Assembly (NCBI GenBank): GCA_001871195.1
Contig: MNXA01000017.1
Coordinates: forward strand, 1 to 57,391
Length of the DNA stretch: 57,391 nt
Direction of reading: 5' to 3'
Origin: Zetaproteobacteria bacterium CG1_02_55_237
GTDB lineage: Bacteria; Pseudomonadota; Zetaproteobacteria; Mariprofundales; Mariprofundaceae
The notes under the pieces are model-generated. The model saw only the letters and a list, made by a program, of their open reading frames with translations. It was not told the origin of the DNA and did not search any database. Each line of letters starts with the position of its first letter. Positions within the stretch are counted from its first letter, which is position 1. Both the position numbers and the translations under genes were made by a program. Positions 11,468 to 20,618 of the stretch are shown here, one piece after another.

Positions 11468-12963
11468 TGCGCGCTGACGCGGTAATGATTGCCGGTCTGA
11501 TGCAGCAAAGCGGTGTCGGCTTCGGCACCAGCGGCGCACGTGGACTGGCCAGCGATATGACGGATAAAGTCTGCTACGCCTACACAGCCGCCTTTCTCGA
11601 CTGGTTGAATGAGGCAGGCCTGCTCTCCACCGACAAGCGGGTTGCCATCGCAGGCGATTTTCGCCCGAGTACGCCACGCATCATGGCCGCCGTTGGCATG
11701 GCTGTGTACGACGCCGGACTCACACCGCTCAACTGCGGCTTTATCCCGACGCCTGCCGTAGCGCTGTGTGGCCTGAAATACGATATCCCGGCCATCATGG
11801 TGACCGGCAGCCATATCCCGGATGACCGCAACGGTATCAAGTTCTACAAACCCGAAGGGGAAATCCTCAAGGACGATGAACAGGCCATGACGGCGCGCAG
11901 CATTGTCATACCGGCAGGCCTTTTTGATGGTCGCGGTGCAGTACTTGCAGCCCGCCCCTTGCCGCAGATCGATAAGAAAGCTCAGGAAGATTATATCCGC
12001 CGCTACACCGATTTCCTTCCACCGCATTGTCTGAATGGTAAACATATCGGCGTGTATCAGCATTCGACGGTTGCCCGCGATATTATGGCCGAGGTATTCA
12101 GGGCCCTGGGTGCTGAAGTGACCTGTCTGGGTAGATCGGAGCACTTCATTCCTGTGGATACCGAGGCCATCCGTGCCGAGGATGTAAAACTGGCCAGGGC
12201 TTGGAGCAGCGAATACGGCTTCGATTGCATCGTGTCCGCGGATGGCGACGGCGACCGGCCGCTGGTGTCCGATGAGCATGGCAACTGGCTGCGTGGCGAT
12301 GTCGCCGGCATTCTCTGCGCCCGTTATCTGGGCGCCCAAAGCATTGCGACCCCTGTCAGCTGCAACTCGGCGGTAGAAAAATGCGACTGGTTTTCACACG
12401 TCACTCGCACACGCATCGGCTCACCCTTTGTCATCAAAGCTATGCAGCAGGCACATGCCTGCAGCGCACAAGGTATTGTCGGCTACGAGGCCAACGGCGG
12501 TTTTCTGACCGGCGGCGACATCACCCTGCATGGACAAACACTTGCCGCCCTGCCGACGCGTGATGCGCTGATTGTTCCGCTGACCATCCTGTTGCTCGCT
12601 GCCGACTCAGGAACAACGATTTCCGGTCTACTAGACTCCCTGCCGCAACGATTCACGGCCAGTGACCGCATCAAGAATTTCCCTACCGAGCTCTCGAAGG
12701 CACGGCTCGCCGCACTGGATAGCGGTGATGCAACTGCGAACATACGGGCTGCACAGGCATTGCTGGGAGAACAGTTCGGCAAGGTGGTTAGTGTAGATAC
12801 TACCGACGGCATCCGTATCAGTTTCGCCACCGATGAAGTGGTGCATCTGCGCCCCTCCGGTAATGCGCCCGAATTGCGCTGCTACACCGAGGCGGCCAGC
12901 GAGACTCGCGCCGTGGAGATGAACCGTACCTGCCTTAAGCTGCTCGCCAGTTGGCGCCCATGA
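11467..12963 (+). CDS. Phosphohexomutase (phosphomannomutase/phosphoglucomutase family)
   Basis: Product of 498 residues of the alpha-D-phosphohexomutase superfamily, which interconverts hexose 1- and 6-phosphates. Seen motifs are GVGFGTSGARG near the N-terminus, the phosphoserine loop MVTGSHIPDDRNG (Ser115; the classical form is TASHNP), the metal site SADGDGDRP, a sugar-binding loop GYEANGG and the phosphate-binding C-terminus LRPSGNAPELR. Substrate (mannose, glucose or an amino sugar) is not certain. Start ATG 11467 overlaps the TAA of metH (TAATG), and its own TGA overlaps the next ATG, so all three genes are likely translated in series. No functional reason for coupling to metH is evident. 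Confidence 0.87.
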
Positions 12964-13637
12964 TCCCCTTCGACGAAATCGATAAGGCCTCCGATCACGG
13001 CGGCATCATGCGCCTGTATCAACGCGGCGAGGAATGGTCCATCCGCGTGGATAAGCAGGGTGAACTGATGAACAGCCGTGCACACAACTCGGAGGATGTG
13101 CTGGCCGAGCTTGCCTGTGCGCACGTGGCCGGACGAAAATCGATACACCTTCTGGTTGGTGGGCTGGGCATGGGCTTTACCCTGCGCGCCGCCCTGGACC
13201 ATGCAGGTCCCGATGCCACGGTAACCGTATCCGAGCTTGTGCCGGCTGTGGTGCGCTGGAACAGGGAACATCTGGGTGCGCTGGCCGGATTCCCGCTCAA
13301 CGATCCGCGCGTTGTCGTGCTGGAGCAGGATGTCGGCCGCGTTATGCGTGAGCATGAGGAATGTTTCGATGCGATCATGCTGGATGTGGACAACGGGCCG
13401 GACGCATTCACCCGCGAAGACAATGAATCTCTATACGGCTATCCCGGGCTGAATAATGCCTATGATGCCCTCAAGCCCGGCGGCGTGCTGACTGTCTGGT
13501 CGGCAGCACCCGACCAGTCATTCGCCCAGCGCATGATGAAGGTCGGCTTTGATGTCGAGGAGCGGCGCGTGCGTGCAGTTGCCACGGAAAGCGGTGGTCG
13601 GCATACCATATGGATTGGCATTCGGCCGACAGGCTAA
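12960..13637 (+). CDS. Spermidine-synthase-like Rossmann-fold protein
   Basis: Product of 225 residues with a SAM-dependent methyltransferase type fold. It has the glycine loop LLVGGLGMGFTLRAALD, the acidic strand end TVSELVPAVVRWNR and the block FDAIMLDVDNGPDAF, as in SpeE-like proteins. Compared with true spermidine synthases (about 280 residues) it is short and lacks the N-terminal beta domain, so it may not make polyamines; such proteins are often annotated only as spermidine-synthase-like. ATG 12960 overlaps the preceding TGA in ATGA. Third gene of the metH-mutase-SpeE-like unit. Confidence 0.72.
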   Translation: MIPFDEIDKASDHGGIMRLYQRGEEWSIRVDKQGELMNSRAHNSEDVLAELACAHVAGRKSIHLLVGGLGMGFTLRAALDHAGPDATVTVSELVPAVVRWNREHLGALAGFPLNDPRVVVLEQDVGRVMREHEECFDAIMLDVDNGPDAFTREDNESLYGYPGLNNAYDALKPGGVLTVWSAAPDQSFAQRMMKVGFDVEERRVRAVATESGGRHTIWIGIRPTG

Positions 13638-13651
13638 GACTATAAAGATGA

Positions 13652-13690
13652 CAGGGCTGATGATGCTCTAGGGCACACCATCAAGCCCTG
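13652..13690. terminator. Hairpin between convergent genes
   Basis: CAGGGCTGATG (13652-13662) and CATCAAGCCCTG (13679-13690) pair with a single bulge. It sits between the end of the SpeE-like gene and the end of hppA, where a shared terminator would be expected. T-tracts are poor on both strands, so a terminator role is only likely from position. Confidence 0.4.
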
Positions 13691-13701
13691 CCATAAACTT
13701 A

Positions 13702-15735
13702 TCAGACAATCATGCCGACAATCAGCAGGGCGACAATATTGACGATCTTGATCATCGGATTTACAGCCGGACCCGCCGTATCCTTGTAGGGATCGCCGAC
13801 GGTATCGCCGGTGATCGAAGCCTTGTGCGCCTCGGAACCCTTGCCGCCATTGTGTCCGTCTTCGATGTACTTCTTGGCATTATCCCATGCACCACCGCCA
13901 ACAGTCATGGAAAGGGCCACGAAGATACCGGTGATGATGCTGCCAACCAGCAGGCCGCCCAGCGCCTTGGGACCGAACGTAAAGCCTACGATAATCGGCA
14001 CGGCAACCGGAATCAGCGATGGGATAATCATCTCTTTCAACGCCGATTTTGTCAGGATATCAACAGCCTGCGAATAATCAGGGCATGCAGTCCTGTCCAT
14101 AATACCGGGGATCTCCTTGAACTGCCGGCGCACCTCGATGACGATGCTCTGTGCTGCACGGCCTACCGATTCGATGGTCAGGGCGCTGAACAGATAGGGC
14201 AGCAGACCACCGATAAACAGGCCGATAATGACCTGGTAATCGGAGAGGTCGAAGCGCACCTCACCAACGTAACGCGATAATTCATGCGTGTAGTCCTGGA
14301 AGAGAACCAGCGCAGCCAGGCCTGCCGAGCCAATGGCATAGCCCTTGGTCACAGCCTTGGTGGTGTTGCCCACGGCATCCAGCGGATCGGTAACAGCACG
14401 CACCTCGGCAGGAAGCTCGGCCATCTCGGCAATACCGCCTGCATTGTCGGTAATCGGACCGTAGGCATCGAGTGCCACAATCATGCCGGCCATCGAAAGC
14501 ATGGCCGTTGCAGCAATAGCAATGCCGTAAAGCCCTGCCAGAGAATATGACGCATAGATACTCAGGCAGACTGCCAACACCGGCAGCGCCGTCGATTTCA
14601 GCGATAGACCAAGACCGGCAATCACATTGGTCGCATGGCCGGTTTCCGATGCCTTGGCAATCTTGTGCACCGGTGAAAACAGGCGGCTGGTGTAATACTC
14701 GGTAATCACCACCAGAGCCGCTGTCAGGGCAAGGCCGACCAGCGTTGTGCCATACAGATTCATCACTGAATACATACCGTTACCATCCATCAGCCACATG
14801 GTGATAGGCAGGAACAGGATTGCGGAAATCAGGCCGGAGACAATCAGGCCGCGATACAGTGCCTTCATCACCTTCAAATCAGCGCCGACTTTTACAAACC
14901 CGATGCCGATGATGGTCGCCACGATAGAAGCGCCGCCAAGCAGCAGCGGATAGACCATCGAATTGGCAAAGTTTGCAAAGGTGAGCGAGGCCAGCAGCAT
15001 CGTGGCGATCATGGTCACGGCGTAGGTTTCAAAAAGGTCCGCAGCCATACCTGCGCAATCACCGACATTGTCACCGACGTTATCGGCAATAACCGCAGGA
15101 TTGCGTGGATCATCCTCGGGAATTCCCGCCTCAACCTTGCCGACCAGATCGGCACCCACATCCGCACCCTTGGTGAAAATACCACCGCCGACACGGGCAA
15201 ACACGGAGATTAGCGATGCTCCGAAGGCAACGCCGATCAGGGGATGCAGCAAAGCTTTCGGATCATCATTTCCAAGCAACAACAAGGCCACGAAAAACAG
15301 AACCACGCCAAGCAGGCCCAGCCCCACCACCATCAGGCCGGTAACCGCACCGCCACGGAAGGCAACCTGCAGGGCTGCATCGCGTCCGCCGCTGGCAGCA
15401 GCTGCGGTTCGCACATTGGCCTTAACCGATATATTCATACCGATGAAACCGGCCGCACCGGAAAGAACCGCGCCGACCACAAAGCCGGCAGCCGTGCCGA
15501 GACCGACAAACATCAACAGGAGCGCTGTAAAAATCACGCCGACGATGAGAATGGTCTTGTATTGCCTCTTTAAATAGGCACGTGCACCAACCTCAATGGT
15601 TCCGGCGATTTCCTGCATGCGCTCGTTTCCCGCATCCAGACCAAGCACCCACTGAATCGATCGCCAGGCATAAAAAATGGCCCCAGCACCACAAGCGACG
15701 CTGATGGCCAAGGCCAATACTGAAATGTTATCCAT
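13702..15735 (-). CDS. hppA: Membrane-bound proton-pumping pyrophosphatase
   Basis: Product of 677 residues with about 16 membrane segments, hydrolysing pyrophosphate to pump H+ across the inner membrane. Catalytic loops are visible: [39 protein letters not shown] and the C-terminal [14 protein letters not shown]. The segment [21 protein letters not shown] carries Lys after GNTT, the mark of the K+-independent subfamily (K+-dependent enzymes have Ala there). Start ATG 15735 has AGGAG 9 bases upstream; the open frame extends 10 codons further but without support. Alone in its unit. It would let the cell recover energy from pyrophosphate released in biosynthesis, useful for an organism with little energy to spare. 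Confidence 0.95.
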   Translation of the reverse strand: MDNISVLALAISVACGAGAIFYAWRSIQWVLGLDAGNERMQEIAGTIEVGARAYLKRQYKTILIVGVIFTALLLMFVGLGTAAGFVVGAVLSGAAGFIGMNISVKANVRTAAAASGGRDAALQVAFRGGAVTGLMVVGLGLLGVVLFFVALLLLGNDDPKALLHPLIGVAFGASLISVFARVGGGIFTKGADVGADLVGKVEAGIPEDDPRNPAVIADNVGDNVGDCAGMAADLFETYAVTMIATMLLASLTFANFANSMVYPLLLGGASIVATIIGIGFVKVGADLKVMKALYRGLIVSGLISAILFLPITMWLMDGNGMYSVMNLYGTTLVGLALTAALVVITEYYTSRLFSPVHKIAKASETGHATNVIAGLGLSLKSTALPVLAVCLSIYASYSLAGLYGIAIAATAMLSMAGMIVALDAYGPITDNAGGIAEMAELPAEVRAVTDPLDAVGNTTKAVTKGYAIGSAGLAALVLFQDYTHELSRYVGEVRFDLSDYQVIIGLFIGGLLPYLFSALTIESVGRAAQSIVIEVRRQFKEIPGIMDRTACPDYSQAVDILTKSALKEMIIPSLIPVAVPIIVGFTFGPKALGGLLVGSIITGIFVALSMTVGGGAWDNAKKYIEDGHNGGKGSEAHKASITGDTVGDPYKDTAGPAVNPMIKIVNIVALLIVGMIV

Positions 15736-15830
15736 GATTGTGAATCTCCTTGAAAGTGAACGCACGATACGCCCGTTGCGGAACTCATATAACCCTTAAT
15801 TTTGCTCAGGCTTTTCAGCATTAACAGGAT

Positions 15831-15861
15831 GCCGGAAGCACATATTGCACGTGCTTCCGGC
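15831..15861. terminator. Strong hairpin after AsmA-like gene
   Basis: GCCGGAAGCAC (15831-15841) and GTGCTTCCGGC (15851-15861) form a perfect 11-bp stem with a 9-base loop. It lies just downstream of the minus-strand gene ending at 15892 and upstream of hppA. The following T-tract is weak, so it may be a terminator or an RNA-stabilising structure. Confidence 0.5.
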
Positions 15862-15891
15862 GTATTGTCTTTGGTCTAATTATAACAGGTC

Positions 15892-16689
15892 TTATTTGCC
15901 GAGCAGTCCCTTGATCGCGCCTCCGATCTGATCGCCTGAGCCGCCGGCACCACCCAGCTTTTCCATCGCACCCTTTTGCAGATTACCTTTCAATTCATCG
16001 ACGGACTTGCCGAGATACTGCTGTACACCTACGCCCATCACAGCGCCCTGTACGTTCTTCAACATCGTATTGGAAAGCAGTTGTGCCACCTCCAGCGCCG
16101 TGGCCCCTCCGCTCTTCTTGCCGATATCTGTCAACTCAATGCGCGGCAGCGTCACGCTCTGCTGTTTCCCACTAAGGGCTGCAATGCGCATGCTTGCCTG
16201 CCCGCCTTCTATCACGAGTCTGCGAATGATGATCTTCACCTCATCCCCGCCAGCAGACTTTTCGGCAGCTGACCCAGAAGAAGCAGGGCGAGAAGACGCT
16301 GCCAGATTGCGTTTCAGGGCATCCAGATTGGAGGCCCCCGATTTGTCGATTTCGTAAAATACCTGCGGCGAACTGATGATGAGCTCATCAATGACCACCG
16401 GGTTTTTTGTCACGCTCGAGGTGTCTATCTTCGTGCTGATAGCCCCGAGCTGGAAGATATTTGCATCAGTAAACCCCTTCGGATTGCCCACGTTCAACCC
16501 GCCGATGGAGCCAGAACCGTCCTGCAGCTTGATCTGCACCTTGGCAACGGTGACCTGGGTTTGCGTGGCTTGAGAGCCAAAGGTTTCAATCGCCGTCTTC
16601 ACAATACCATCCAGAGAAGACCAGGCAAAAATCAGTGCCCCTGCAACAACAAGCAGCAGAACGCCCACGGCAATCAATAGCTTTTTCAT
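15892..16689 (-). CDS. AsmA-like membrane-anchored periplasmic protein
   Basis: Product of 265 residues. An N-terminal membrane anchor (about 2-24) is followed by a beta-rich region (VDELIISSPQVFYEID, VKIIIRRLVIEGGQASM) like that of AsmA/YhdP-type proteins, and a Gly/Lys-rich C-terminus. AsmA-like proteins are thought to shuttle phospholipids or assist outer-membrane assembly; this one is far shorter than the canonical members, so function is open. Start ATG 16689 has AGGAAGGAG at proper distance; the upstream ATG 16695 is too close to it. Monocistronic, with the strong hairpin 15831-15861 behind it. Confidence 0.6.
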   Translation of the reverse strand: MKKLLIAVGVLLLVVAGALIFAWSSLDGIVKTAIETFGSQATQTQVTVAKVQIKLQDGSGSIGGLNVGNPKGFTDANIFQLGAISTKIDTSSVTKNPVVIDELIISSPQVFYEIDKSGASNLDALKRNLAASSRPASSGSAAEKSAGGDEVKIIIRRLVIEGGQASMRIAALSGKQQSVTLPRIELTDIGKKSGGATALEVAQLLSNTMLKNVQGAVMGVGVQQYLGKSVDELKGNLQKGAMEKLGGAGGSGDQIGGAIKGLLGK

Positions 16690-16824
16690 ATCCATTCTCC
16701 TTCCTGATCTTTCATGTGCCAACGCCATTGTAGACAAGGCCTTGGGCAAAGGCCAATAAGAGCCCCCGTCTCATGAAGACGCCTGATCCTTGCCCCATCC
16801 ATAGGCAGCAGTCAGCATAGCCAC

Positions 16825-17010
16825 ATGTCGTTCTCCCTGCCTCTCAATCTTGTATTAGCTATTCTGCTGCTAAGCGCCTGCGGCGAATCGGTACAGCCGG
16901 AGCCCACGAATGAGGTGAAGGCCAAGGCCTTTGAGAACAATGCCACGGATACCGTTGGCGTGGCTGAAGGCAGCAAACAGGTATCCCCGTTCGGGAAACC
17001 AGCCCACTAG
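16825..17010 (+). CDS. Small lipoprotein (61 residues)
   Basis: A short protein with a hydrophobic N-terminus (LPLNLVLAILLLSAC) ending in a lipobox LSAC, so cysteine 19 would be lipidated after signal peptidase II cleavage. The mature part is only about 43 residues, acidic and without recognisable domain. No clear Shine-Dalgarno sequence is seen. It is followed within 20 bases by the end of the convergent nucleotidyltransferase gene. Probably real because of the well-formed lipobox; function unknown. Confidence 0.55.
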   Translation: MSFSLPLNLVLAILLLSACGESVQPEPTNEVKAKAFENNATDTVGVAEGSKQVSPFGKPAH

Positions 17011-17027
17011 AGATTTTCTGGCAAAGT

Positions 17028-18173
17028 TCAGGGCCGCAACATCACCCAAAATTCCCGCAACAAAATAATTGCCGCAGTGCTTATCTGTCGCATGCGTTTA
17101 CCCCAAAAACCACCTGTCGCGGAAGGGTCGGCATCCACCTGTTGGCGCACAGCAGCACTCGGCAAGATGGTTTCCTTCCAGAAAGCCATGCGGTGCAAGA
17201 AATCCGGCTGCATACGGGCAAACACGCGCTCGGCCAGAAACGGAACTGTCTCATGCTGCATAAATCGCCGGAATATCTGCTTCTCCCGCCAATCCATATC
17301 CGGACGCAAGCTATCAAGCAGGGATGCCGGAACGGGCGCTCCAAGATGAGCGTCGACATAGCTCAAGGCATAATAACAGGGGCGCTGCAGGGCATAGGTT
17401 TCAATCCCGCCCTGCACCGCAGGCCATGCTTCAGCCTGCCCGATGCGACGGGCCAGAAGCGCAATATCCCAAAGCCAGATAAGACCCTCGAAGGAATGCT
17501 TCATGGCATGAAAGCTTAGATAGGGAAGCAGCAGCGCCTCATCCACATGCAGGGCATCAACCCCCAACAGAGAACCACGCCGCGAGTGCCGGAAAAAATC
17601 ATCGGCACGCAATGGCGTGAGCAGCGCCCATGACGCGATGCGCTCAATGCCCAGCGGCTCGATATGCACATCCAGCATGACCTCACCACGGAAAAATAAT
17701 AGAGAATAACCGAGAATCAGGGAAAAACCCGCACTTACAAGCAGATCGACAACCTGCTGCGCATCCTTCTCAAGCATCAACACATCGATGTCTGTCTGCG
17801 GACGCAAGGTTGCCGGCGTATACAACACATCGGCAACGGCCTGCCCGCGCAACATAATCACATCGACATCCGCATCGGCAAACAAAGCTAACACCTCAGC
17901 TGCCACTGCCCTGAGCATCAGCGTATGCGCCATCTGCCCGCGCAGCGGCTGTTCGATGCATTGCGCCCTGATCGCCGCATCAAGACTAATATCCTGCTGT
18001 TGCAGCGTGTGCCAGACACAAGCACCCACACCTTCGCGCCAGGCCTGCTCCCAGAAAGCCTTATCTGACAGGAAATCATCTGCCTGCAACTGCATAATAT
18101 CCCCACCCAACAGGCGCGCATATTGCGCCCTCAAAAAAGCGCCGTCAGATTCAGCATTCGCATGATTTAGCAT
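17028..18173 (-). CDS. Nucleotidyltransferase-family protein of the peptide locus
   Basis: Product of 381 residues resembling the uncharacterised nucleotidyltransferase family PF14907. The core DVDVIMLRGQAVADVLY followed by LRPQTDIDVLMLEKD and MLDVHIEPLG gives the acidic residues expected of a pol-beta-like fold (DIDVL and a later DVH). Homologues are common beside PqqD-like and HPr-kinase-like genes in lasso-peptide and other modified-peptide loci. It is divergent from the first small peptide gene with 57 bases between the starts, so both may share a control region. Possible roles are nucleotidylation of the peptide or of a carrier; none is proven. Confidence 0.75.
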   Translation of the reverse strand: MLNHANAESDGAFLRAQYARLLGGDIMQLQADDFLSDKAFWEQAWREGVGACVWHTLQQQDISLDAAIRAQCIEQPLRGQMAHTLMLRAVAAEVLALFADADVDVIMLRGQAVADVLYTPATLRPQTDIDVLMLEKDAQQVVDLLVSAGFSLILGYSLLFFRGEVMLDVHIEPLGIERIASWALLTPLRADDFFRHSRRGSLLGVDALHVDEALLLPYLSFHAMKHSFEGLIWLWDIALLARRIGQAEAWPAVQGGIETYALQRPCYYALSYVDAHLGAPVPASLLDSLRPDMDWREKQIFRRFMQHETVPFLAERVFARMQPDFLHRMAFWKETILPSAAVRQQVDADPSATGGFWGKRMRQISTAAIILLREFWVMLRP

Positions 18174-18230
18174 CAGCGCCTATATTAGGGCATAGGATGA
18201 AGGAATCCATCGGCTAAAAGAGAGGTTGCA

Positions 18231-18512
18231 ATGAGCAAAGAAATTAAATCACACAAGGAAGACCCTGCCTCGCAAACCCGTCGTCGCCTGCTCAAGCTCG
18301 GTGCCTATGTCCCGCCAGCGATTATCGGCATGGCCATTATCAGCGGTCTGCCCGGCACTTCACATGCAAAACAAACAGTAACCAATCAGGGCTCCTGCAA
18401 GCCATCAGCCTGCAGGCCCTGCGTTACATTGGCAACCAGCCCACAACTGACGGCTAAAGAATTGAAAAAACTTCAGGGACAATGCTTAACAGCACAGAAA
18501 ACCTTCAAGTAA
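18231..18512 (+). CDS. Small Cys-rich peptide with Tat-type leader, candidate precursor 1
   Basis: A 93-residue protein. Residues about 17-46 form a twin-arginine-like signal: TRRRLLK, then a hydrophobic LGAYVPPAIIGMAIISG and a possible signal peptidase site after SHA (position 46). The mature part holds SCKPSACRPC and one further cysteine (GQC) near the end. AGAGGT lies 6 bases before the ATG. It is paralogous to the next gene: both share LLKLGAYVPPAI, PGT, and GSCKPxACxPC. It lies in line with radical SAM, PqqD-like and HPr-kinase-like genes, so I infer it is a substrate of those enzymes. Alternative: a small exported metal- or electron-carrying protein needing maturation. Confidence 0.75.
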   Translation: MSKEIKSHKEDPASQTRRRLLKLGAYVPPAIIGMAIISGLPGTSHAKQTVTNQGSCKPSACRPCVTLATSPQLTAKELKKLQGQCLTAQKTFK

Positions 18513-18651
18513 ATTTACTCAGGGTATAATCCGAAATATCTGCATCCATCTTCCCCTGCGGTCAATTAACCACCGGTAATCCATCCGCTTTGCATCTCAA
18601 GCCCACAGCCCAATCAATCCATATTGAGACTTTATCTCACCAGGACTAGGG

Positions 18652-18687
18652 TTGAGCGATGCATGGGGGCACATTGCGGTCTATAAT
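18652..18687 (+). promoter_or_regulatory. Weak promoter candidate before peptide gene 2
   Basis: TATAAT (18682-18687) lies 34 bases before the ATG of the second peptide. TTGAGC (18652-18657) is the nearest -35-like sequence but the 24-base spacing is too long, so if real the promoter may be activator dependent. A second TATAAT at 18525-18530 just after the first peptide gene is equally uncertain. The 209-base gap between the two peptide genes otherwise shows nothing clear. Confidence 0.25.
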
Positions 18688-18721
18688 CATGTAGCTGGAG
18701 CAGCCTGGCAGGGAGTAAGCT

Positions 18722-19009
18722 ATGACGGAAAAGAACCTTACAAACGTGATCAACAAAGATGTCATCGCAAGCATGGAAGATACTGTCTCGCGGTCCCGTC
18801 GCCACCTGCTCAAGCTTGGCGCCTATGTACCACCAGCCATCGTCGGCATGGCCTTCATCAGCAGCATGCCCGGTACGGCGAACGCCGGGAGCGCTGGCTC
18901 ATGCAAGCCAACAGCCTGCAAGCCTTGCATGAGTGGCGGCAAGAAAAGTGATGCTGAAAAAAATAAGGACCGTGTGGATTGCGCGATCTCGCAACGACAA
19001 AGGGAATAG
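18722..19009 (+). CDS. Small Cys-rich peptide with Tat-type leader, candidate precursor 2
   Basis: A 95-residue paralogue of the preceding small gene. It has SRRHLLK, the core LLKLGAYVPPAIVGMAFISS, a possible cleavage site after ANA, then GSCKPTACKPC and a later cysteine (VDCA). The C-terminal tail is rich in Lys, Glu and Gln and is not conserved with peptide 1. GGGAG lies 6 bases before the ATG. The duplication is visible in DNA as well, especially over the leader core and the Cys motif. It is followed 78 bases later by the radical SAM gene. As with peptide 1, the role as modification substrate is inferred from context. Confidence 0.78.
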   Translation: MTEKNLTNVINKDVIASMEDTVSRSRRHLLKLGAYVPPAIVGMAFISSMPGTANAGSAGSCKPTACKPCMSGGKKSDAEKNKDRVDCAISQRQRE

Positions 19010-19087
19010 CAGAAGAATGCTCGTCTATGCCTTGAATAAGACTGCCTGAAAATTAATCCCCCCTGCGTATCAATACCTTAATCACCC

Positions 19088-20326
19088 TTGCCTGCTGAAT
19101 TCATACCACAGAGTGCACCTGATCGCGCACCACAAATCCTGCACCTGCCGGATGGTGGCTTAGTGCTATGCGAGCAGCTTGGTGGGCAGATTGGCCTCAC
19201 TCATATGCACAGCGGTGCAAGCATCACGCTTAGCGGGGTGTTTGCCGAACGCCTGTGCAGGCATCTTGATGCCCCTGAGGACACCCCCTTTCCGGCGCTG
19301 GGACCACTAAGCCGCCAACATCCATGGTTGGAACAGATGCAATCTGTTGCCCCGAATCCTTCAAACCTGTTGCTCGGTGATGGCTTGGGTATGCTGTTCA
19401 TCGAACTGACCGATCGCTGCAATGAAAGCTGCCTTCACTGCTATGCCGAATCTGCTCCGGAGCGCTCGGCCCGCCTGAGTCATGAAGAAATTCAACGCGT
19501 GCTGGAGGAGGCGCTCAAGTTGGGCGACCCTGCCGTGCAATTCACCGGCGGTGACCCCCTGCTGCATCCTGATTTATGCTTTGCCGTGCAAACGGCACGC
19601 GAGCTGGGCTATCAGATGCTGGAGATATATACCAACGGGCTGGCTCTTGGCGAGGCGCTGCTTGCACAACTTCTTCCGCATCAGCCTTCCTTCGCCTTTT
19701 CTGTCTATTCCCATGAGGCCGCAGTGCACGATGCCATCACCCGAACACCGGGCAGCCTGATGCGCACCTTAAAAGCCATGCGCCGCGTGCAGGCTGCAGG
19801 ACTGCCTCTGCGCGTCGGCATGATTCTGATGGCCGAGAACCGGGGTATGGAGGAAGCCACATTCGCTTTCCTGCAGGCGGAACTTGGGCTGGATGCAACC
19901 CAGTTCGGTACCGATGTGGTTCGTTCAACCGGCCGCGGTGAATTCATGCGCAACAATCAGCCAGACAACTCACGCCTGCAACGTTTCCGTCATCGAGTAG
20001 ATACACCGCAAGAAGACACCTCTGCCCCTTCGGAAGAAGACGAGGGAAATCCAGTGCGCCAGGGCAAGCTGTGCATCAGTGCCAGCGGCGATGTCTTCCC
20101 CTGTATTTTCTCGCGACGCACAACACTGGGCAATATCCGCAAGCAGTCCCTAAGCGATATACTGGGATCGCTGGAGCAGCGCACCTTATCCGCACCGTCG
20201 ACAGAACGCTGGCAGCAATGCCGGGAGAGTTTAAGCTGCAGCGATTGTCAGGCCATTGCCTATCTGTTGCAGGATGCCGGGCGAATCATTCCCATCAAAC
20301 AGGGAGGTACGCATGTCGCTACCTGA
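19088..20326 (+). CDS. Radical SAM/SPASM peptide-maturase-like enzyme
   Basis: Product of about 412 residues. A 100-residue N-terminal region without assigned domain precedes the radical SAM core, whose 4Fe-4S cluster motif is C111, C115 and C118 (TDRCNESCLHCY), followed by FTGGDPLLHPD. The C-terminal SPASM region has C329, C339, C378, C384 and C387 (GKLCISASGDVFPC, then CRESLSCSDC), expected to hold auxiliary clusters. Such enzymes modify peptides or small proteins, for example with thioether or C-C links. No ATG is available: a stop precedes at 19079-19081, and the first usable start is TTG 19088 without a clear Shine-Dalgarno, so expression may be low. It overlaps the PqqD-like gene by 14 bases. 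Confidence 0.88.
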   Translation: MPAEFIPQSAPDRAPQILHLPDGGLVLCEQLGGQIGLTHMHSGASITLSGVFAERLCRHLDAPEDTPFPALGPLSRQHPWLEQMQSVAPNPSNLLLGDGLGMLFIELTDRCNESCLHCYAESAPERSARLSHEEIQRVLEEALKLGDPAVQFTGGDPLLHPDLCFAVQTARELGYQMLEIYTNGLALGEALLAQLLPHQPSFAFSVYSHEAAVHDAITRTPGSLMRTLKAMRRVQAAGLPLRVGMILMAENRGMEEATFAFLQAELGLDATQFGTDVVRSTGRGEFMRNNQPDNSRLQRFRHRVDTPQEDTSAPSEEDEGNPVRQGKLCISASGDVFPCIFSRRTTLGNIRKQSLSDILGSLEQRTLSAPSTERWQQCRESLSCSDCQAIAYLLQDAGRIIPIKQGGTHVAT

Positions 20327-20618
20327 ACTACCGGAAAAGGTTGGCAACCTGATCGGTGAAGAACTGGAAGGCCTGAATGAGATGATCTATGTCCGTCCGG
20401 AGGATGGGGCCAGCTTCTCCCTGAACATGACTGCCGCCAGCATTCTTGAATTATGCGACGGAAAGCGCAGTCGTGTTGAAATCGCCCGCTTGCTGGCCGA
20501 TGCCCTGCCGGCTGGAACAGCTCCCGATCAGGCAAAAATCAGCGACGATGTCGATGCCATACTGGCAAACTTTGTCGACTACGGTCTGATTTATGCCGAT
20601 GCCGAAGCCCCCGACTGA
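20313..20618 (+). CDS. PqqD-family peptide chaperone (RiPP recognition element)
   Basis: Product of 101 residues with the PqqD-type winged helix: MIYVRPEDGASFSLNMTAASILELCDGKRSRVEIARLL, then a helix and the NFVDYGLI end. PqqD-like proteins bind leader peptides and present them to the modifying enzyme. ATG 20313 has GGGAGGT 5 bases upstream; an open extension upstream lies within the radical SAM gene. It overlaps the radical SAM gene before it and the kinase-like gene after it, fitting a single operon. Close in type to the PqqD proteins of systems with HPr-kinase-related proteins. Confidence 0.88.
   Translation: MSLPELPEKVGNLIGEELEGLNEMIYVRPEDGASFSLNMTAASILELCDGKRSRVEIARLLADALPAGTAPDQAKISDDVDAILANFVDYGLIYADAEAPD

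Noticed and set aside
18652-18951. Open frame overlapping small peptide 2 in another frame
   Set aside because: No ribosome binding site; the alternative frame has the conserved leader and Cys motif shared with peptide 1.
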